A stretch of 64,000 nucleotides of DNA from Posidonia oceanica (GCA_037176725.1 JAZBRS010000059.1:7427001-7491000), one strand, 5' to 3'; numbered from the stretch's first letter, positions 1 through 11,486 are shown. The notes: a model not told the origin generated them from the sequence alone. Made by a program: numbers and translations.

Positions 1-696
1 CCAGATGTGAAGACATACTAATGCTTACTGAGGCACGATACCTAGTTACTCAATGATTATTAGATATTTTTAATTTTATTTATAATTTTTTTTTTTAATT
101 GCTAAGGTGTTTCAGATCTTCCTTTATTCTCTATAGTCAAGGACTAAAGTGTAAGTGTAAGATAAGGTACACATGTGCTTAAAGATAATCCAGATGATGC
201 TATTTTTTAGATTTTGTCTCCACTCTAGGGTTTGAGAGATTCCATTCTATCAGTTTTACCTTTGAACTCCAACTCAAAGTTACTTATCCACCCTTAGCTA
301 GCTAAATTATTATGGATAATTCCTAATTTGTTTTTGTTTTTATCTTTATATATATATATATATATAATTTTATTTTTAGAGAAAAGACAAAGGATTCTAA
401 CTAAAGAAAATGAAAAGAACATTTTTTTTTATATAAAATTCTAACTCTAAGAAACTTTTAAAAAAAAAAAAAAAACTGAAATGTCACAAAAAAAACTCTA
501 ATTAAAGAAAAATGAAAAGGACGCAAAGAAGACTCCCCCTATACCTAAACCATGCATTGTCCTCAATGTATGCAACAATTGATATGATCAATGAAAAACA
601 ATTAAGATTAGAACAATGATACCTGATTCGGGATGGAGTACTTCTACTGCTAAGAAAAGAAAAGTTAGTCTTCTTCTTCTGAGTTCCCTAGATAGC
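1..696. other. AT-rich 3' tail of the Athila-type element
   Basis: This stretch lies downstream of the extra ORF of the minus-strand element. It is AT-rich, holds a short (TA)n run at about 349-366 and long A and T runs near 421-480. I see no coding potential and no LTR edge. Confidence 0.5.
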
Positions 697-1698
697 TCAC
701 CTTCTTCGTCTCCCCGTTGGTTTGCTAGAACTGACCCTTCTCAACTCCTCTAACTCAGCTCTAGTCCTCCTTACTTCTCTATGTATTCTTTGCATTCCCT
801 CCCATACCCGGTTGTTGAAATCACTCTGAGAATCAAATGGAGGGCCATCAGTTCAGAAAGTGTCTCCCTCCTCATTCTCACCTGGAGGTGACTCAGCTCT
901 AATGATGTGTTCCTGAAGCATATGAAGCCCCCATGGTGTACGAACAGTCAACCTATAGGAGTTAAACACATTTTCTACTAATGCCATTTGTCATCGTTAT
1001 TGGGACTCAAACGTAAATTGCACAGGTGTCAAGAAAGTCTTAACAATATCAGTGATTAGAATAGGTAAGGGCAGAGTTGACTTTCTTCTAGTTCTTTTTA
1101 CTTGAGTAATTGAATCAAAAAGTCAACGACAGAGGCAAATCCTCGAATCCCTAGTCATCATCATGTAAACAATGTGAAGTGTAGGAATATAGAATGATGA
1201 AATGTGGGAACCCCCTACAATATTATTCTGGACCCACCTACAAGTTGTGTAAACATTCTCATATAAGGTGGTCCCTCTAATTCCCCCATCTGAGGCAATA
1301 GAACAATTAGGTCCCATGTGTGGGAGATAATGTCCTAAATCCTTAGTGGGTAAATTCACAGGTGAAATGGAGATTCCTGTGACTTGGGAAATTAAATCTA
1401 GGGATACTTCAATATTTAGTCGACGCCATACCAAGTAAATGACCCCTCTATCTATATCAACATTATTCCATTCAAAACACTTATAAAATTCTTCAACAAA
1501 GTGGGGTATCCAAAAATGATTATCTGTGGCATGCAATAAATAATGAAAGTCTCTAATTAAGATTTGTTCCCTAAAGAAATTGCCACATGCACCAAAAATT
1601 TCATCAAAATTTTTTTCTGGGAATACTCCTCTCCTACCATTATCTCCCATTTTTGCTAAGTAATCACAAAAATTGAAAATAACAAAACCAGTTGACAA
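697..1698 (-). pseudogene. Extra ORF in the env-like position of the Athila-type element
   Basis: A 191-codon open stretch (1123-1698) continues in the same frame to a stop at 697-699, interrupted by TGA at 1123 and further TAA/TGA codons. The first true ATG is at 1650; the reading at 1698 begins with TTG. Visible parts include FVEEFYKCFEWNNVDID, then VTGISISPVNLP, then a charged C-terminal stretch (RVWEGMQRIHREVRR followed by RAELEELRR) that could form a coiled coil. Athila elements commonly carry an extra ORF between integrase and the 3' LTR, often called env-like; I see no signal peptide or membrane segment, so an envelope role is not supported. The function is unknown. Four in-frame stops make it a pseudogene. 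Confidence 0.6.
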
Positions 1699-2287
1699 AA
1701 ACAGAGATTAGGGTTATCAGTAGCTTACTACCCCCAAAGTAGGGGGGAACGACTCGACGATCGGCGCTTCTGCCTCAGATCGGGCGCCTGGTGGGCGTCC
1801 GTTGGTGAAAATGGCGCCTAGAAGGTGTCCAGAACATAGCGATCGGAGAAATCAAGCACAGAAGTCGGGCGATCTGAAATGCTAAGCCCTCCTCGAAGAA
1901 GAATAAACTGAAAGTTAAAGGAACGGGCGCCTGGGGAGCGTCCAGAAACCTTTTCGGCGCCTGGTGGGCGTCCTTTCGGCGGCGCTTGCTCTCCGGCGGT
2001 GGCTGATATCGCGACAGGGGATGGTGGAGGCAACACGGGAGAAGAAGAAAATGATTTGTAGGGTAAGGATGTGAGATATTTTTGGCTTTTATATTAAAAG
2101 TGAAAATTTATCATTTTTACCCTACACTTATTACAATTAGCTCCTAGATTCTTATTATTTATCCCTGTAATTTTTTATTTATTTAATAATAATATTATTA
2201 TTATATATATTTTAAAAAAAAAAAATAAAGGAAATGTCAAAAAAAAAAAAACTCAACTATATACATATTTACAATATTTTTACAACT
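1699..2287. other. Non-coding spacer between integrase and extra ORF
   Basis: No credible gene. The left part (1740-1990) is unusually GC-rich and carries the short repeats listed separately. The right part (2040-2287) is AT-rich with long A runs. On the element's own strand this is the segment just after integrase. Confidence 0.5.
1782..1973. repeat. Four dispersed 18-19-bp GGCGCC-type motifs
   Basis: Copies sit at 1782-1800, 1813-1830, 1925-1943 and 1955-1973. The consensus is GGCGCCTGGTGGGCGTCC, with the ends resembling each other's reverse complement (GGCGCC and GGGCGTCC). They stand out as GC-rich islands in AT-rich sequence. Related motifs occur in the same element's leader at 8688-8734. 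Confidence 0.7.
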
Positions 2288-2962
2288 TCACCCAAGATAT
2301 TGAGGGTCATGAAGAACCATGCCCTCACCTTCCTTTTCAGTGGGTAATTCCAAGAACAGTTTTAAACACTGACCATTGACTTTGAAAATTTCACTGTTCT
2401 TAGGATTTTCAATTTCTACAGCCCCATGAGGATACACACTTTTAACCACATAGGATCCAGTCCATCTGGACCTTAATTTGCCTGGAAATAGGTGAAGCCT
2501 AGAATTGTAAAGGAGGACCTTCTGACCTGGTGAAAATGATTTCCTTAGAATTCTTTTATCATGAAAGATTTTGGTTTTCTCCTTAGTGATTTTCGAGTTG
2601 TCATATGCTTCATTTCTCAATTCTTCAAGTTCAGCTAATTGTAATTTTCTTTTCTGCCCTGCTGATTCTAAGTCCAGGTTTAATCGCTTAATAGCCCACA
2701 ATGCCTTATGTACTAACTCGACAGGTAGATGACAAGCTTTTCCAAAAACAAGCCTATACGGAGACATTCCTAAATTGGTCTTAAATGCGATCCGATGGGC
2801 CCATAATGCATCATTTATCTTCTCAGACCAATCTTTTCTATTTGGCTTAACCATTTTCTCCAAAATTTGCTTGATTTGCCTATTAGATACCTCCACTTGC
2901 CCACTTGTTTGAGGATGATACGGAGTGGCAAGCTTGTGGGTGATAGAATACTTTTTCATCAA
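2288..2962 (-). pseudogene. Integrase C-terminal part, Athila-type pol
   Basis: This 224-codon reading carries the end of the integrase core: [16 protein letters not shown] with the third catalytic acidic residue (E in GQVEVSN), then the conserved [19 protein letters not shown] stretch. After this comes a basic C-terminal domain with [14 protein letters not shown] and a [12 protein letters not shown] motif. Integrase inserts the element's cDNA into chromosomes. The piece is separated from the rest of integrase by a frame change at about 2960, so it is not made as one protein. It ends with a stop close to 2288. Confidence 0.85.
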
Positions 2963-4065
2963 GGCTTCAAATGATCGGTTACAAAAATGTGTACCCTATC
3001 ACTGATGATTGCTCGTGGCATACCAAACCTAGAAAAAATATGCTCTTTTAGGAATTCAATGACCACCTTGTTGTCATTGGATTTACATGGTATAGTCTCT
3101 ATCCATTTGGACACATAATCCACTGCCACAAGAATGTATAAATAGCCATGAGAATTAGGAAATTGTCCTATAAAATCAATCCCCCACACATCAAAAATCT
3201 CCACTTCCAATATGGATTGTAATGGCATCATATTCCTTCTTGTGATCCTACCCAACTGTTGACACCTATCACAACTCTTGCAGTATTCATACGCATCTTT
3301 AAACAAAGTGGGCCAGTAAAATCCACATTGAAGCACCTTGGTAGCTGTTTTCTTGGGCCCAAAATGACCTCCATAGGCCTGATCATGACAAAAAGACAGC
3401 ACACTTCTAACCTCTTGGTCTGGAACGCATTTCCTAACGATCTGGTCAGGACAGTACTTAAAGATATATGGATCGTCCCAGTAAAAGAATTTTACTTGGG
3501 ACATGAATTTGTGCCTATATTGCTTGGACCAGTATGTGGGAGTGGTACCAGTTACTAAGTAATTGACTATGTCCGCAAACCAAGGTTTAGAAGAGATTGC
3601 CAATAACTGTTCATCAGGGAAACTATCATTGATTGGAGGGTCATTGGATGGTTCAAGATTTAGACGAGACAAATGGTCAGCTACCACATTCTCGCAACCC
3701 TTTTTGTCCCTAATTTCAAGATCAAATTCTTGGAGAAGTAGGATCCACCTAATTAGCCGGGCTTTTGCATCCTTCTTTGCTAAAATGTGTTTCAGTGTAG
3801 CATGGTCCGTGTATATTATGATGTGAGACCCAATTAAGTAGGACCGAAATTTCTCTAGAGCAAATACCACAGCCAAAAATTCCTTCTCAGTGGTAGAATA
3901 ATTCAATTGAGCATCATTCAATGTTCTACTGGCATAGTAGATCACATGAGGCAACTTGTCAATCCTTTGACCTAACACCGCACCGATTGCATAATCAGAT
4001 GCATCGCACATGAGCTCGAAAGGTTGGGTCCACTCAGGTGGGTGAATGATAGGAGCAGAAGTCAA
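2959..4065 (-). pseudogene. RNase H plus integrase N-terminal and core part, Athila-type pol
   Basis: The first ~140 residues are a Ty3-type RNase [32 protein letters not shown] and [10 protein letters not shown] carry the acidic active-site residues, and DHLSRL closes the domain. RNase H removes the RNA strand from the RNA-DNA hybrid. Then follow the integrase HHCC zinc-binding region ([10 protein letters not shown], then [11 protein letters not shown]) and the core with the first two acidic residues (WGIDFIG and ISDR). The expected reading after ISDR is lost to a frameshift. The frame differs from that of RT upstream and of the integrase tail downstream. Confidence 0.85.
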
Positions 4066-4352
4066 TTCCTTCTTAAGATGTTCAAATGCCTTGAGGCATT
4101 CATGGGAGAATTCAAAAGGGACATCCTTAGATAATAGATTAGTTAAGGGTCTAGCAATTTTGCTAAAATCCTTAATAAATCTTCTATAGAATCCTGCATG
4201 TCCTAAGAAGGAAGATTTTTACTAAGGTCCACTTTTGCTTGGTCCACTTCGATGCCCTTCTTCGAGATGATATGGCCCAAAACAATGCCTTGTTGGACCA
4301 TGAAGTGACATTTTTCCCAATTCAGTGTCAAATTCTTTTCTGTGCATCTTTT

Positions 4353-5291
4353 TTACACTAACTCAAGATGATGGAGGCGTTCAGAAAATGTGGGCCCAAA
4401 AATGGAAAAATCATCCATAAAGATTTCTAAAAATCTTTCCACCATGTTAGAGAAGATGCTCACCATGCATCTTTGAAATGTGGCTGGAGCATTGCATAGC
4501 CCAAAGGGCATGCGACGATAGGCAAAGGTTCGAAAAGGGTAGGTGAAGGTGGTCTTTTCTTGATCCTCAAGAGCGATGGGAATTTGGTTATAACTGGAAT
4601 ATCCAACAAGAAAACAGTAATACTCATGTCCGGCTAACCTTTCCAACATTTGATCAATGAATGGTAAAGGAAAATGGTCTTTCCTAGTTGTCGTATTAAG
4701 CTTCCTGTAGTCTACACATACTCGCCATCCTGTTTGGATGCGAGTGGGAACAAGCTCACTGTTATCATTTTGAATTACAGTAATTCCAAATTTCTTTGGA
4801 ACTACTTGGACCGGGCTTACCCATGGGCTATCAGAGATGGGATAAATGATCCCATTATCCAGACACTTCAGTATGTCTTTTTTAACCACTTCTTTCATTA
4901 CAGGGTTCAACCGCCTTTGTGGATCTCTAGCTGGGTGGGCTTCCTCTATCAAGTAAATCCGATGTTGCACAATTGTTGGACTAATCCCCTTGATATCAAC
5001 CATGGTCCATCCTAAGGTTTCCTTATTTTCACTAAGGACGGTTAACAAAGCCTTTTCTTGACTCAGAGTCAAGTCGGCTGCGATGATAACAGGAAGGGTC
5101 TGATCTTTCCCTAAATAGGCATACTTGAGGTGTTCAGGCAAAGGTTTAAGCTCTAGTGTAGGTGGTTCCTCAATGGATGGCTTAAGGCTTGGTCTGGGCT
5201 CAGACATGATAGGCTCTGGGGGAGGGTTATACCACTTGTTGGACTTATGGGTCCTACATTGGGTTAACTCGTTGGCTTCTTCAACAAACAT
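4353..5291 (-). pseudogene. Reverse transcriptase, Athila-type pol
   Basis: RT copies the genomic RNA into DNA inside the virus-like particle. Visible motifs in order are WRVCVDYRKLN, DHFPLPFIDQML, YNQIPIALEDQEKTTFTYPF, RMPFGLCNAPATFQRCM and the catalytic FMDDFS box. Both aspartates of the catalytic box are present. The thumb and connection region continues through 4066-4352 only in shifted frames (VLGHIISKKGIEVDQAKV is readable there), so RT and RNase H are no longer joined. Upstream, the reading is separated from protease by a stop at about 5320. Confidence 0.9.
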
Positions 5292-5321
5292 TAATTTATC
5301 CTCGAACCTCTCCTCAAAACT

Positions 5322-5942
5322 TTAGTCAAAGTAGCCTAGATCAAATTCCATTTCATCCTCTATTAGGTCTTCTTCTTCAAAAAAATCTTCAATCATATCA
5401 ACCTCGAATGTCTCATCTGGTCCATTGATTAACTGCTTATCCAAATTGAAAAAGTTAAGGGTGACAGTTAAATCTCCATAATTTAATCTCATTGAACCAT
5501 TTCGGCAGTTGATTAAGGCATTGGTTGTCGCCAGGAAGGGTCGACCTAGGATAACTGGAATTTGGCCTTTCAGATTGGTCAAGGGTTGGGTTTCTAAGAT
5601 CACAAAATCTACAAGATGTACAAAGTCACCAACCTTGATCAAAACATCTTCCACAATTCTTCTAGGCATCTTGATTGATCTATCAGCCAACTATAATGTT
5701 ACCTTAGTTGGTTTCAATTCGCCTAGCTCTAATTGCTCATACACCGAATATGGCAATAGGTTGACACTAGCTCCCAAATCTAGTAAAGCCCTATTAATCA
5801 AAGTGTTACCTATTGTACATGAGATTGTGGGACTTCCAGGGTCCTTATACTTCATAGGTAATTGATCTGTCAGAATAGAGCTAACATTGGCTGCTAGAAA
5901 AGCTTTCTTAGGCACATTTGTGGTTCTCTTTCTAGTGCACAA
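5322..5942 (-). pseudogene. Aspartic protease, Athila-type
   Basis: Two readings in the same frame, split by one stop at about 5688, make up one retroviral-type protease. The active-site triplet region reads ALLDLGASVNLLPYSVYEQL, with leucine after the catalytic aspartate as is usual in this lineage. The second half contains VILGRPFLATTNALI, the conserved region near the C-terminus of the fold. The enzyme would process Gag-Pol. The domain follows gag and precedes RT, as expected. Confidence 0.8.
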
Positions 5943-5972
5943 GTCCTTAAGGTATTTGGCATAAGTGGAGAC

Positions 5973-7759
5973 CTATTGGATTGCATCTAAGAGAGGAATA
6001 TTTACCTTAACTTGCCTAAACACCTCTAATATCTTTTCCATTTGTGCAGATTCCTTTTTATTTTTGAGCCTATTAGGAAATGGAACAATGGGTTTCTGCA
6101 AGGGCTTCACTGTTAACTCATTAAAGGGCCTAACATCTTTGTTGGGTTCTTCAAAATTCTCAGGCTCCTCAGACTGACCTGAGTGGGATTGGACTGGTGT
6201 AGTTGAGTCAGAAGGTGAGTCCTTCTGAATCCTAACAGCATAATCAGGCATGACAACATGGTTGTCTACCTGTTTTCTAGATCTTAATGTAACAACAGCA
6301 TTAACATGGTTGACCTGGTCATCTTGAATCACATGAACTTGCCCTTGATTTGGATTTTGGGCTTGACCTCTAGGGTTTGGGACAGGTTGACTAGGGAAGG
6401 TTCCTTTCTCTCTCTCTCCAACCATAGTGGCTAGCTGACTCAATTGTATCTCGAGTCGAGATATGGCTTGCATATTTGCAGCTATGCTAGTATTTATTTG
6501 AGAGTTAGCAATGACAAGGGCTTCCACGCCTTTCTCCAGAGTGCTCATTCTCTTCTCACCTTCACTAAATCCTGGAGGTGGGTTGGGTTGGATTGAGATC
6601 CAGCATTAAAATTCTGCTAAACAGATTGATTGGGCCTAAAATGATTTGAGTGCTGTTGTTGGCCTTGGGAGAAAGCAAAATTGTTGCTTCCTTGATGAGG
6701 TTGTTGGTTCCAAGAAAAATTAGGATGGTTCCTCCATCCTGGATTGTAAGTTGGGGCATATGGATCATTTTGGGGCCTACCAAAGGTTGCATTTACTTGT
6801 TCAGGTCCAAAATTGAGTTGACCTCCAACTGCAGGACACTCTTCTATCACATGACCCCCCATGTGACAACCTTTACACCAAGGAACTTGGTCAGAAACTT
6901 GGTTCACCTAGACTTTCTCCTTTATCTCTAGAGCTTCTAACCTACGAGCCAGTGTATTGTACTTGGCTTCAGTGGCTATAGAAGACTCTATTGAGTGAAT
7001 ACCACCTTTAGAGGATGTGGGTTTATCAATTGATTGCTTATTTGTATATTCCTATTGCATTGTTTTTTCAGCTAATTCTCCTAGAAATTTCCATGCTTCT
7101 TCCTTATTTTTCTTCATAAAGGCTCCCTGACACATAGACTCAAGCATAGTCCTAGTTGAAATATCTAGACCCTCATAAATGATTTGGCACAGTCTCTATT
7201 TTTCAATTCCATGGTAAGGACACTGGGCCAAGAGATCCTTAAATCTATCAAAATATTTCCAGAAAGACTTACCACTTTGTTGTTTAGATGAATGAATTTC
7301 ATTTCTAAATTTGATGATCTTATAAATAGGATAATATTTTTTTAGAAATATAGTGCAGAATTGGGCCCAAGTGTCAATTGAATTAGTTGTTAGACTATAA
7401 AGCCATTTTTTAGCATTGTCTTTTAATGCAAAAGGGATGAATCTTAATCGGATTGCATCATCAGACAATTGCTGTAGTTTCATCATACTACAAACCTCTT
7501 CAAACTCATTGATGAACCAGTAAGCATCTTCAGATTCTAGACCCATGAACTTAGGCAACTGACCAATATAATTAGATTTAAGTTCAAAGTTGTTGCCATT
7601 AGCATTTGGAAGTCTAATGCAAGATGGTTGTGCAAGTCTTACTGGATAACATTTGGCTTCTAAGGCTAGATGTGAATTGTGCACTTCATCAGCCATTTCA
7701 AATTCTTTGGGTTTGACACGGATGAGACGATGAGTCAAATCACGGACCCAAACTGGCAT
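5973..7759 (-). pseudogene. gag, Athila-type, with zinc knuckle
   Basis: The N-terminal part (7196-7759) has the retrotransposon Gag core: LPKFMGLESEDAYWFINEF, then FIPFALKDNAKKWLYSL and WAQFCTIFLKKYYP. A zinc knuckle WCKGCHMGGHVIEEC (C-x2-C-x4-H-x4-C) lies at about 6820-6885. A Gln/Asn-rich linker (6617-6800) is followed, after a frame change near 6600, by a reading with coiled-coil character starting MSTLEKGVEALV (5973-6548). Gag forms the particle and binds RNA. At least three stops and one frameshift break it. Confidence 0.8.
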
Positions 7760-8900
7760 ACACTTGATGAAACCTCTATTTTTATTTTTTATTTTTTAAT
7801 TTTTATTTTTTTTAAACAGAATACAATGAAAATAGAGAAGACGAAAAGATGAGATAATAAGAACTAAAAGGACGAGGAGATTACAGATGGAGGAGAAAGA
7901 TGCCTAATCTAATCACACCAGTCAAAGAAACCCTAGAAATAAGGTTGACTTAAAAAAAAAAAAAAACTAGACAGCTCCTAACTTCCAGGTTCAACTTTAA
8001 GATCCTTGGTTCAAAAATTTTCAAACCGAGTTAGCCAGATTAGTGGAGGAAAATGGGAGGCTCCCCGTGCGTAAGTAATGGACCTAATTAAATAACCACT
8101 TTGCCTTTTAAGAGGTCGGGCCTCTTTGAACCACTTTTCTTAGACACCAACAAGGAGTAAGAATTTTGAATTCAATTCTCTCTAGGTTTTACTTGTCTTA
8201 TTGAGCTCGAACCTTAGGGGCTAATGTCTACTTGATTTTAATTGAAGTTTAGGTCAATGCTCAATGCTTGCTTTTGTTGTTTGTGGGCTAAGGAAGGGTG
8301 ATGAAATCCCCACCTTATCTTGTGCTATAGGATTTGACCTTAGGTACTTTGAAATGATATCAAACAATTATGCTCAAACAAGGTGTTCTTCCTACTAACT
8401 ATATGCTCTAAAATGCAAAGAATCAAGTAGAGGAACACGTACCTTTCCTCCAGCAATCACCAAAATAAAATAACAGGAAATAAAAATTACTCTAAATGCA
8501 AACTATATGATGTATGCCCTAAAAACAAACTTCTATCTTATCATGAAATCTTTTTAATTGGGTTTTTTTATTTTTAAATTAATGAACGAGAAAAAATAGA
8601 AATCGAAACAGGAATTAAACCCTAGATCAGGATTCTATAAAAACCAGGAATAAATGAAATTAACTTATTAGAGGAAATAGCAAACTTGGGCGCCCAAGAG
8701 GCGCCAGAAACGCAGATCGGCACCGGGGAGGCGCCTTTGATCTCTAGAAAGTTCTGAAAATTGGTTCCTGATTCTTTTGATCTCGAGCTAAATATTCCTG
8801 TAAGATTAATCTAACGAAAATATATATATATATATATATTTTTTATAAAAACGGAAAGAAAGAAATAACCGATAATAAATTAATGTTATGAAAACACCAT
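7760..8900. other. Non-coding leader between primer-binding site and gag
   Basis: There is no gene here. The segment is AT-rich with A and T runs at about 7785-7810 and 7950-7965, and a (TA)n tract at 8819-8840. A small GC-rich pair of motifs interrupts it at 8688-8734. Its length (about 1.1 kb) is normal for the leader of a large Athila-type element. Confidence 0.55.
8688..8734. repeat. Two GGCGCC-type motifs in the Athila leader
   Basis: The first copy (8688-8705) reads GGGCGCCCAAGAGGCGCC and the second (about 8719-8734) ends GGGGAGGCGCC. They resemble the four motifs at 1782-1973 near the other end of the same element. Confidence 0.6.
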
Positions 8901-8918
8901 TCCCCGACAACGGTGCTA
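8901..8918 (-). other. Primer-binding site, tRNA-Asp type, degenerate
   Basis: On the minus strand it reads TAGCACCGTTGTCGGGGA. This is close to the complement of the 3' end of plant tRNA-Asp, the usual primer of Athila-type elements, with three apparent changes. It fixes the orientation and the 5' LTR edge at about 8925. Confidence 0.75.
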
Positions 8919-8924
8919 AAAACT

Positions 8925-9267
8925 TGATGTGAATTTTAATTAACCGCAAGTACACGGTGTACTGTGTAGTACATATGCAAAATACAGGTCGATCCCATTG
9001 AGAATAGTGTTTCAAAACAAAGAGATTAATTATCAGTTATTGAAAGGATGGTTGAAAGAAATGAAAAGATATATTTGATATCTTGCACGAATTTCCATTT
9101 CTTTTATCCTTGGATTTGCATTTCTTTTTGTCTTTTATCATTTTTCCTCCTTCTTTTCCTCTTTTCTCTTCAGCTCCAAAGTTCCTACACAAATTGCACA
9201 AAATACCTCGAGTAATATTATTTATGAACAAAAGAGATAAATATGAGCATAAAATATATAAGAATAA
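8925..9267 (-). repeat. Truncated 5' LTR of the Athila-type element
   Basis: The LTR edge is inferred from the primer-binding site; the outer part is missing. From 8925 the sequence shows the CGCAAGTACACGG and GGTCGATCCCATTGAG segments that I associate with LTRs next to this type of primer site. A CT-rich stretch (about 9100-9175) follows. At about 9268 the sequence switches to Copia coding sequence, so this is a truncation or recombination junction. Confidence 0.55.
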
Positions 9268-9735
9268 TGTGCTAATCACGACTACGCTGGATGTAAAACT
9301 GATAGGAAAAGTACAAGTGGAACATGTAAACTTCTTGGACACTTATTAGTCTCTTGGTTTAGCAAGAAGCAAAATAGTATTGCATTGTCCACTACTGAGG
9401 CTGAATACATCGCAGTTGGGTGTTGTTGTGCACAAGTGTTTTGGATGAAACAAACTTTAAAAGACTATGATCTATTACTTAACACAACACCAATCTATTG
9501 TGACAATACTAGTGCCATAAACTTGTCTAAAAACCCTGTACATCATTCAACAACCAAACATATAGAAGTAAGGCATCATTTTTTAAGAGATTATGTGGCT
9601 AAAAATAATATAAAATTAGAATTTATACCCACCACTGATCAGTTAGCAGATATTTTTACAAAACTACTTGATGAATCACAATTTGTAAAAATTAGAAGAA
9701 ATCTAGGTATATGCAAAGCATGTGAAATTATATAA
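9268..9735 (+). pseudogene. Ty1/Copia RNase H, C-terminal fragment
   Basis: The frame opens just after a TAA at 9265. It reads GCKTDRKSTSGTC, then VSWFSKKQNSIALSTTEAEYIAVG, IYCDNTSAINLSKNP, HHSTTKHIEVRHHFLRDYV and DQLADIFTKLLDE, which is the conserved C-terminal end of Copia pol. The acidic residues in TEAEY and YCDN are present. The start near 9385 used by simple ORF finding is an internal TTG, not a real start. The fragment ends at a TAA (9733-9735), the expected end of pol. It cannot work alone because RT is missing. Confidence 0.9.
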
Positions 9736-9770
9736 AAATAAAATAATTTTTTTTTGAAAAAAAATCTTAA

Positions 9771-10165
9771 TCGGCATACCGAATTCCATCGGTCTACCGT
9801 TCTTTGAAAAATCTGACAGTATTTCGGTGCACCGTTATTGACCGGTCTACCGAAAATCCTTGAATCGGTAAAACCTTTTATACTGGTCTACCGAAAAACC
9901 TTGTTTCGGTAAAACGTTTTTGATCGGTCTACCGATATTGAACCAAAGGATCAAACCAAAACGGCATACTACTTTTATTTTCGGTCTACAGAAATTCCCT
10001 GATTCGGTAAAATCTTTTTTATCAATCTACCGAAAATTCTTGTTTCGGTAGAACTTTTTGGATCGGTCTACCGAAAATTCCTGTTTCGGTAAAATTTTTT
10101 ATACCGGTCAACCGGTTTAGCCAGCTGTATCGGGAAAAATAGCATACCGTTCACTTTTCGGCATA
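9771..10165 (+). repeat. Cluster of TCGGTCTACCGA-type palindromes, Copia element
   Basis: The near-palindrome TCGGTCTACCGA or a close variant (TCGGCATACCGA, CCGGTCTACCGA) occurs at 9771-9782, 9789-9800, 9842-9853, 9924-9935 and 10063-10074, with more diverged copies between and after. A second half-unit, TTTCGGTAAAA, alternates with it. The spacing is irregular, about 20-140 bp, and the spacers have similar composition. Confidence 0.85.
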
Positions 10166-10364
10166 CCGTTTTTATTTAAAAATTGCTCTTCTGTATAAAA
10201 ACCTAGGGTTCCACTGATTTTCTTTCTTTCTCATTCTCCGCCGACCACTTGAAGCCCTAACCCTCTCCTTCTCCACCTCTCCTGTGCCCTAGAAACCCAC
10301 CAGATCTTCCTCTCCCTCAAACCTTGCGTCCTCCGGCCCTTCATTCCGTCCGCCTCTTCTCTCA

Positions 10365-11486
10365 AATGGCGCCCAAAAGAGCTTCGCGTCCAAGCCTAAG
10401 AGGAAAGCCCCTGCCGACGCCTCCGATAACGACAACCACACATATGGCAACCGGGCACTTCTCTTCGTCAGTGATGAGGCAAGGAAAGTTCATCAGGAGT
10501 TCTACGCAAATAGAGAGGTCCTCACTAGAAGAAATGTAGTTTTTAACTCTTTAGGAGAAAACATAGATCCTTTCTTTGATGCTCAGTCGTTGATTCCCAT
10601 GCTTGCTTCCATTAGTGACACTAAGTACTACCCACAGTTAGTATCCCAATTTTATGCAAATCTACAAATTTCTCATGATACCTTTTAATCATACCTATTA
10701 GGTATAGATATGCCATTTGATGAAGTTCTCATAGGATAACTATTAAAAATTCCATCCACAGGCATAGACCTCACACTCTCTGTTGAGGAATTAGTTTAGT
10801 CTTGCTTAGATATAAATAAAGTTATTTCAATAAATAAGAAAAGCACATTTCTACCAAATAAAATAAACCAACTAACCAAAGAATCTAGAATAATTGCATA
10901 CATTCTAGCTACAAATATCATACAAAAGAAAGGTCATTTCGATGAACTTAGAAGTATGACATGCAAAGCCGTGTATGCAATAACCAAGAAGATTCAAGTA
11001 AATTGGTCCCATGTCATTTGCCATCACATGACTCACATCAAAACAAAATTATTTTATGGTCATTTCCTTACTTACCTATTCATTCATTATGACATCCCAT
11101 TGACCCATGAGCCATCCCTTCCTGTTAGATCAAAACCCTTAGATCTTGTCACCATAAATAAAATGGAGCAAGCATTGGGTAGATGAAGAGCTACAAAAGA
11201 ATCATGTCCTTCTTCTTCAAGTGCACCAACACAAGAAGTTGAGAGTCCAAACGAAGAAGAAGATGAGGACTATGTCAAAGAAGAAATTGAAAAATTAAGA
11301 AAGGATGTTGAGGAAATAAAACTACGACAAGTGGAAAACTATACGAGTATAGTCGATTGGCAATATAGAGCCGTAGTCTGGTAGAACAAGATGGAAGATT
11401 TGCATCACAAAATTGAGAGGAAAATGGATGAACAACACGACGAGATATTAAGATATCTTCAAGGAAATTCTCCTTCTTCTCCATGA
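10365..11486 (+). pseudogene. Extra (env-like position) ORF of the Sirevirus-like element
   Basis: An ATG at 10366 begins MAPKRASRPS. One frame over, a long reading continues: RALLFVSDEARKVHQEFY, DAQSLIPMLASISD, QFYANLQIS, GIDMPFDEVL. It is broken by stops at 10686, about 10737 and about 10797, then open again at 10956-11186 (KAVYAITKKIQVNW). A further frame change leads to an acidic, coiled-coil-like tail (EEIEKLRKDVEEIKLRQVEN) and a TGA at 11484-11486. Extra ORFs here are typical of Sireviruses, but the product's role is not known. I see no signal peptide or membrane span. With several stops and at least two frameshifts it is dead. Confidence 0.6.

Larger units (their letters stand above)
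1..9267 (-). mobile_element. Athila-type Ty3/Gypsy retrotransposon, degenerate, 3' LTR outside window
   Basis: Reading the minus strand from 9267 down, the order is partial 5' LTR, primer-binding site (8901-8918), non-coding leader, gag, protease, RT, RNase H, integrase and then an extra ORF (697-1698). The PR-RT-RNH-INT order defines Ty3/Gypsy. The protease motif DLGAS and an extra ORF after integrase point to the Athila lineage. The coding part needs at least three frame changes (near 6600, between 4353 and 4065, and near 2960) and has several in-frame stops, so the copy cannot be autonomous. No second copy of the 8925-9050 LTR sequence occurs in 1-1100, so the 3' LTR must lie before the window. 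The 5' LTR is cut off at about 9267 by Copia sequence. Confidence 0.85.

Noticed and set aside
697..1698. Treating the extra Athila-type ORF as a true retroviral envelope
   Set aside because: No signal peptide, no membrane span and no cleavage site can be seen; only its position is env-like.
1818..2036. 72-codon minus-strand frame in the GC-rich repeat zone
   Set aside because: Made up of the repeated GGCGCC motifs; no conserved domain.
9771..10165. Regularly repeated short palindromes resembling a CRISPR array
   Set aside because: Spacing and spacer length vary, the repeats are about 12 bp, the context is a plant retrotransposon, and no cas genes exist.
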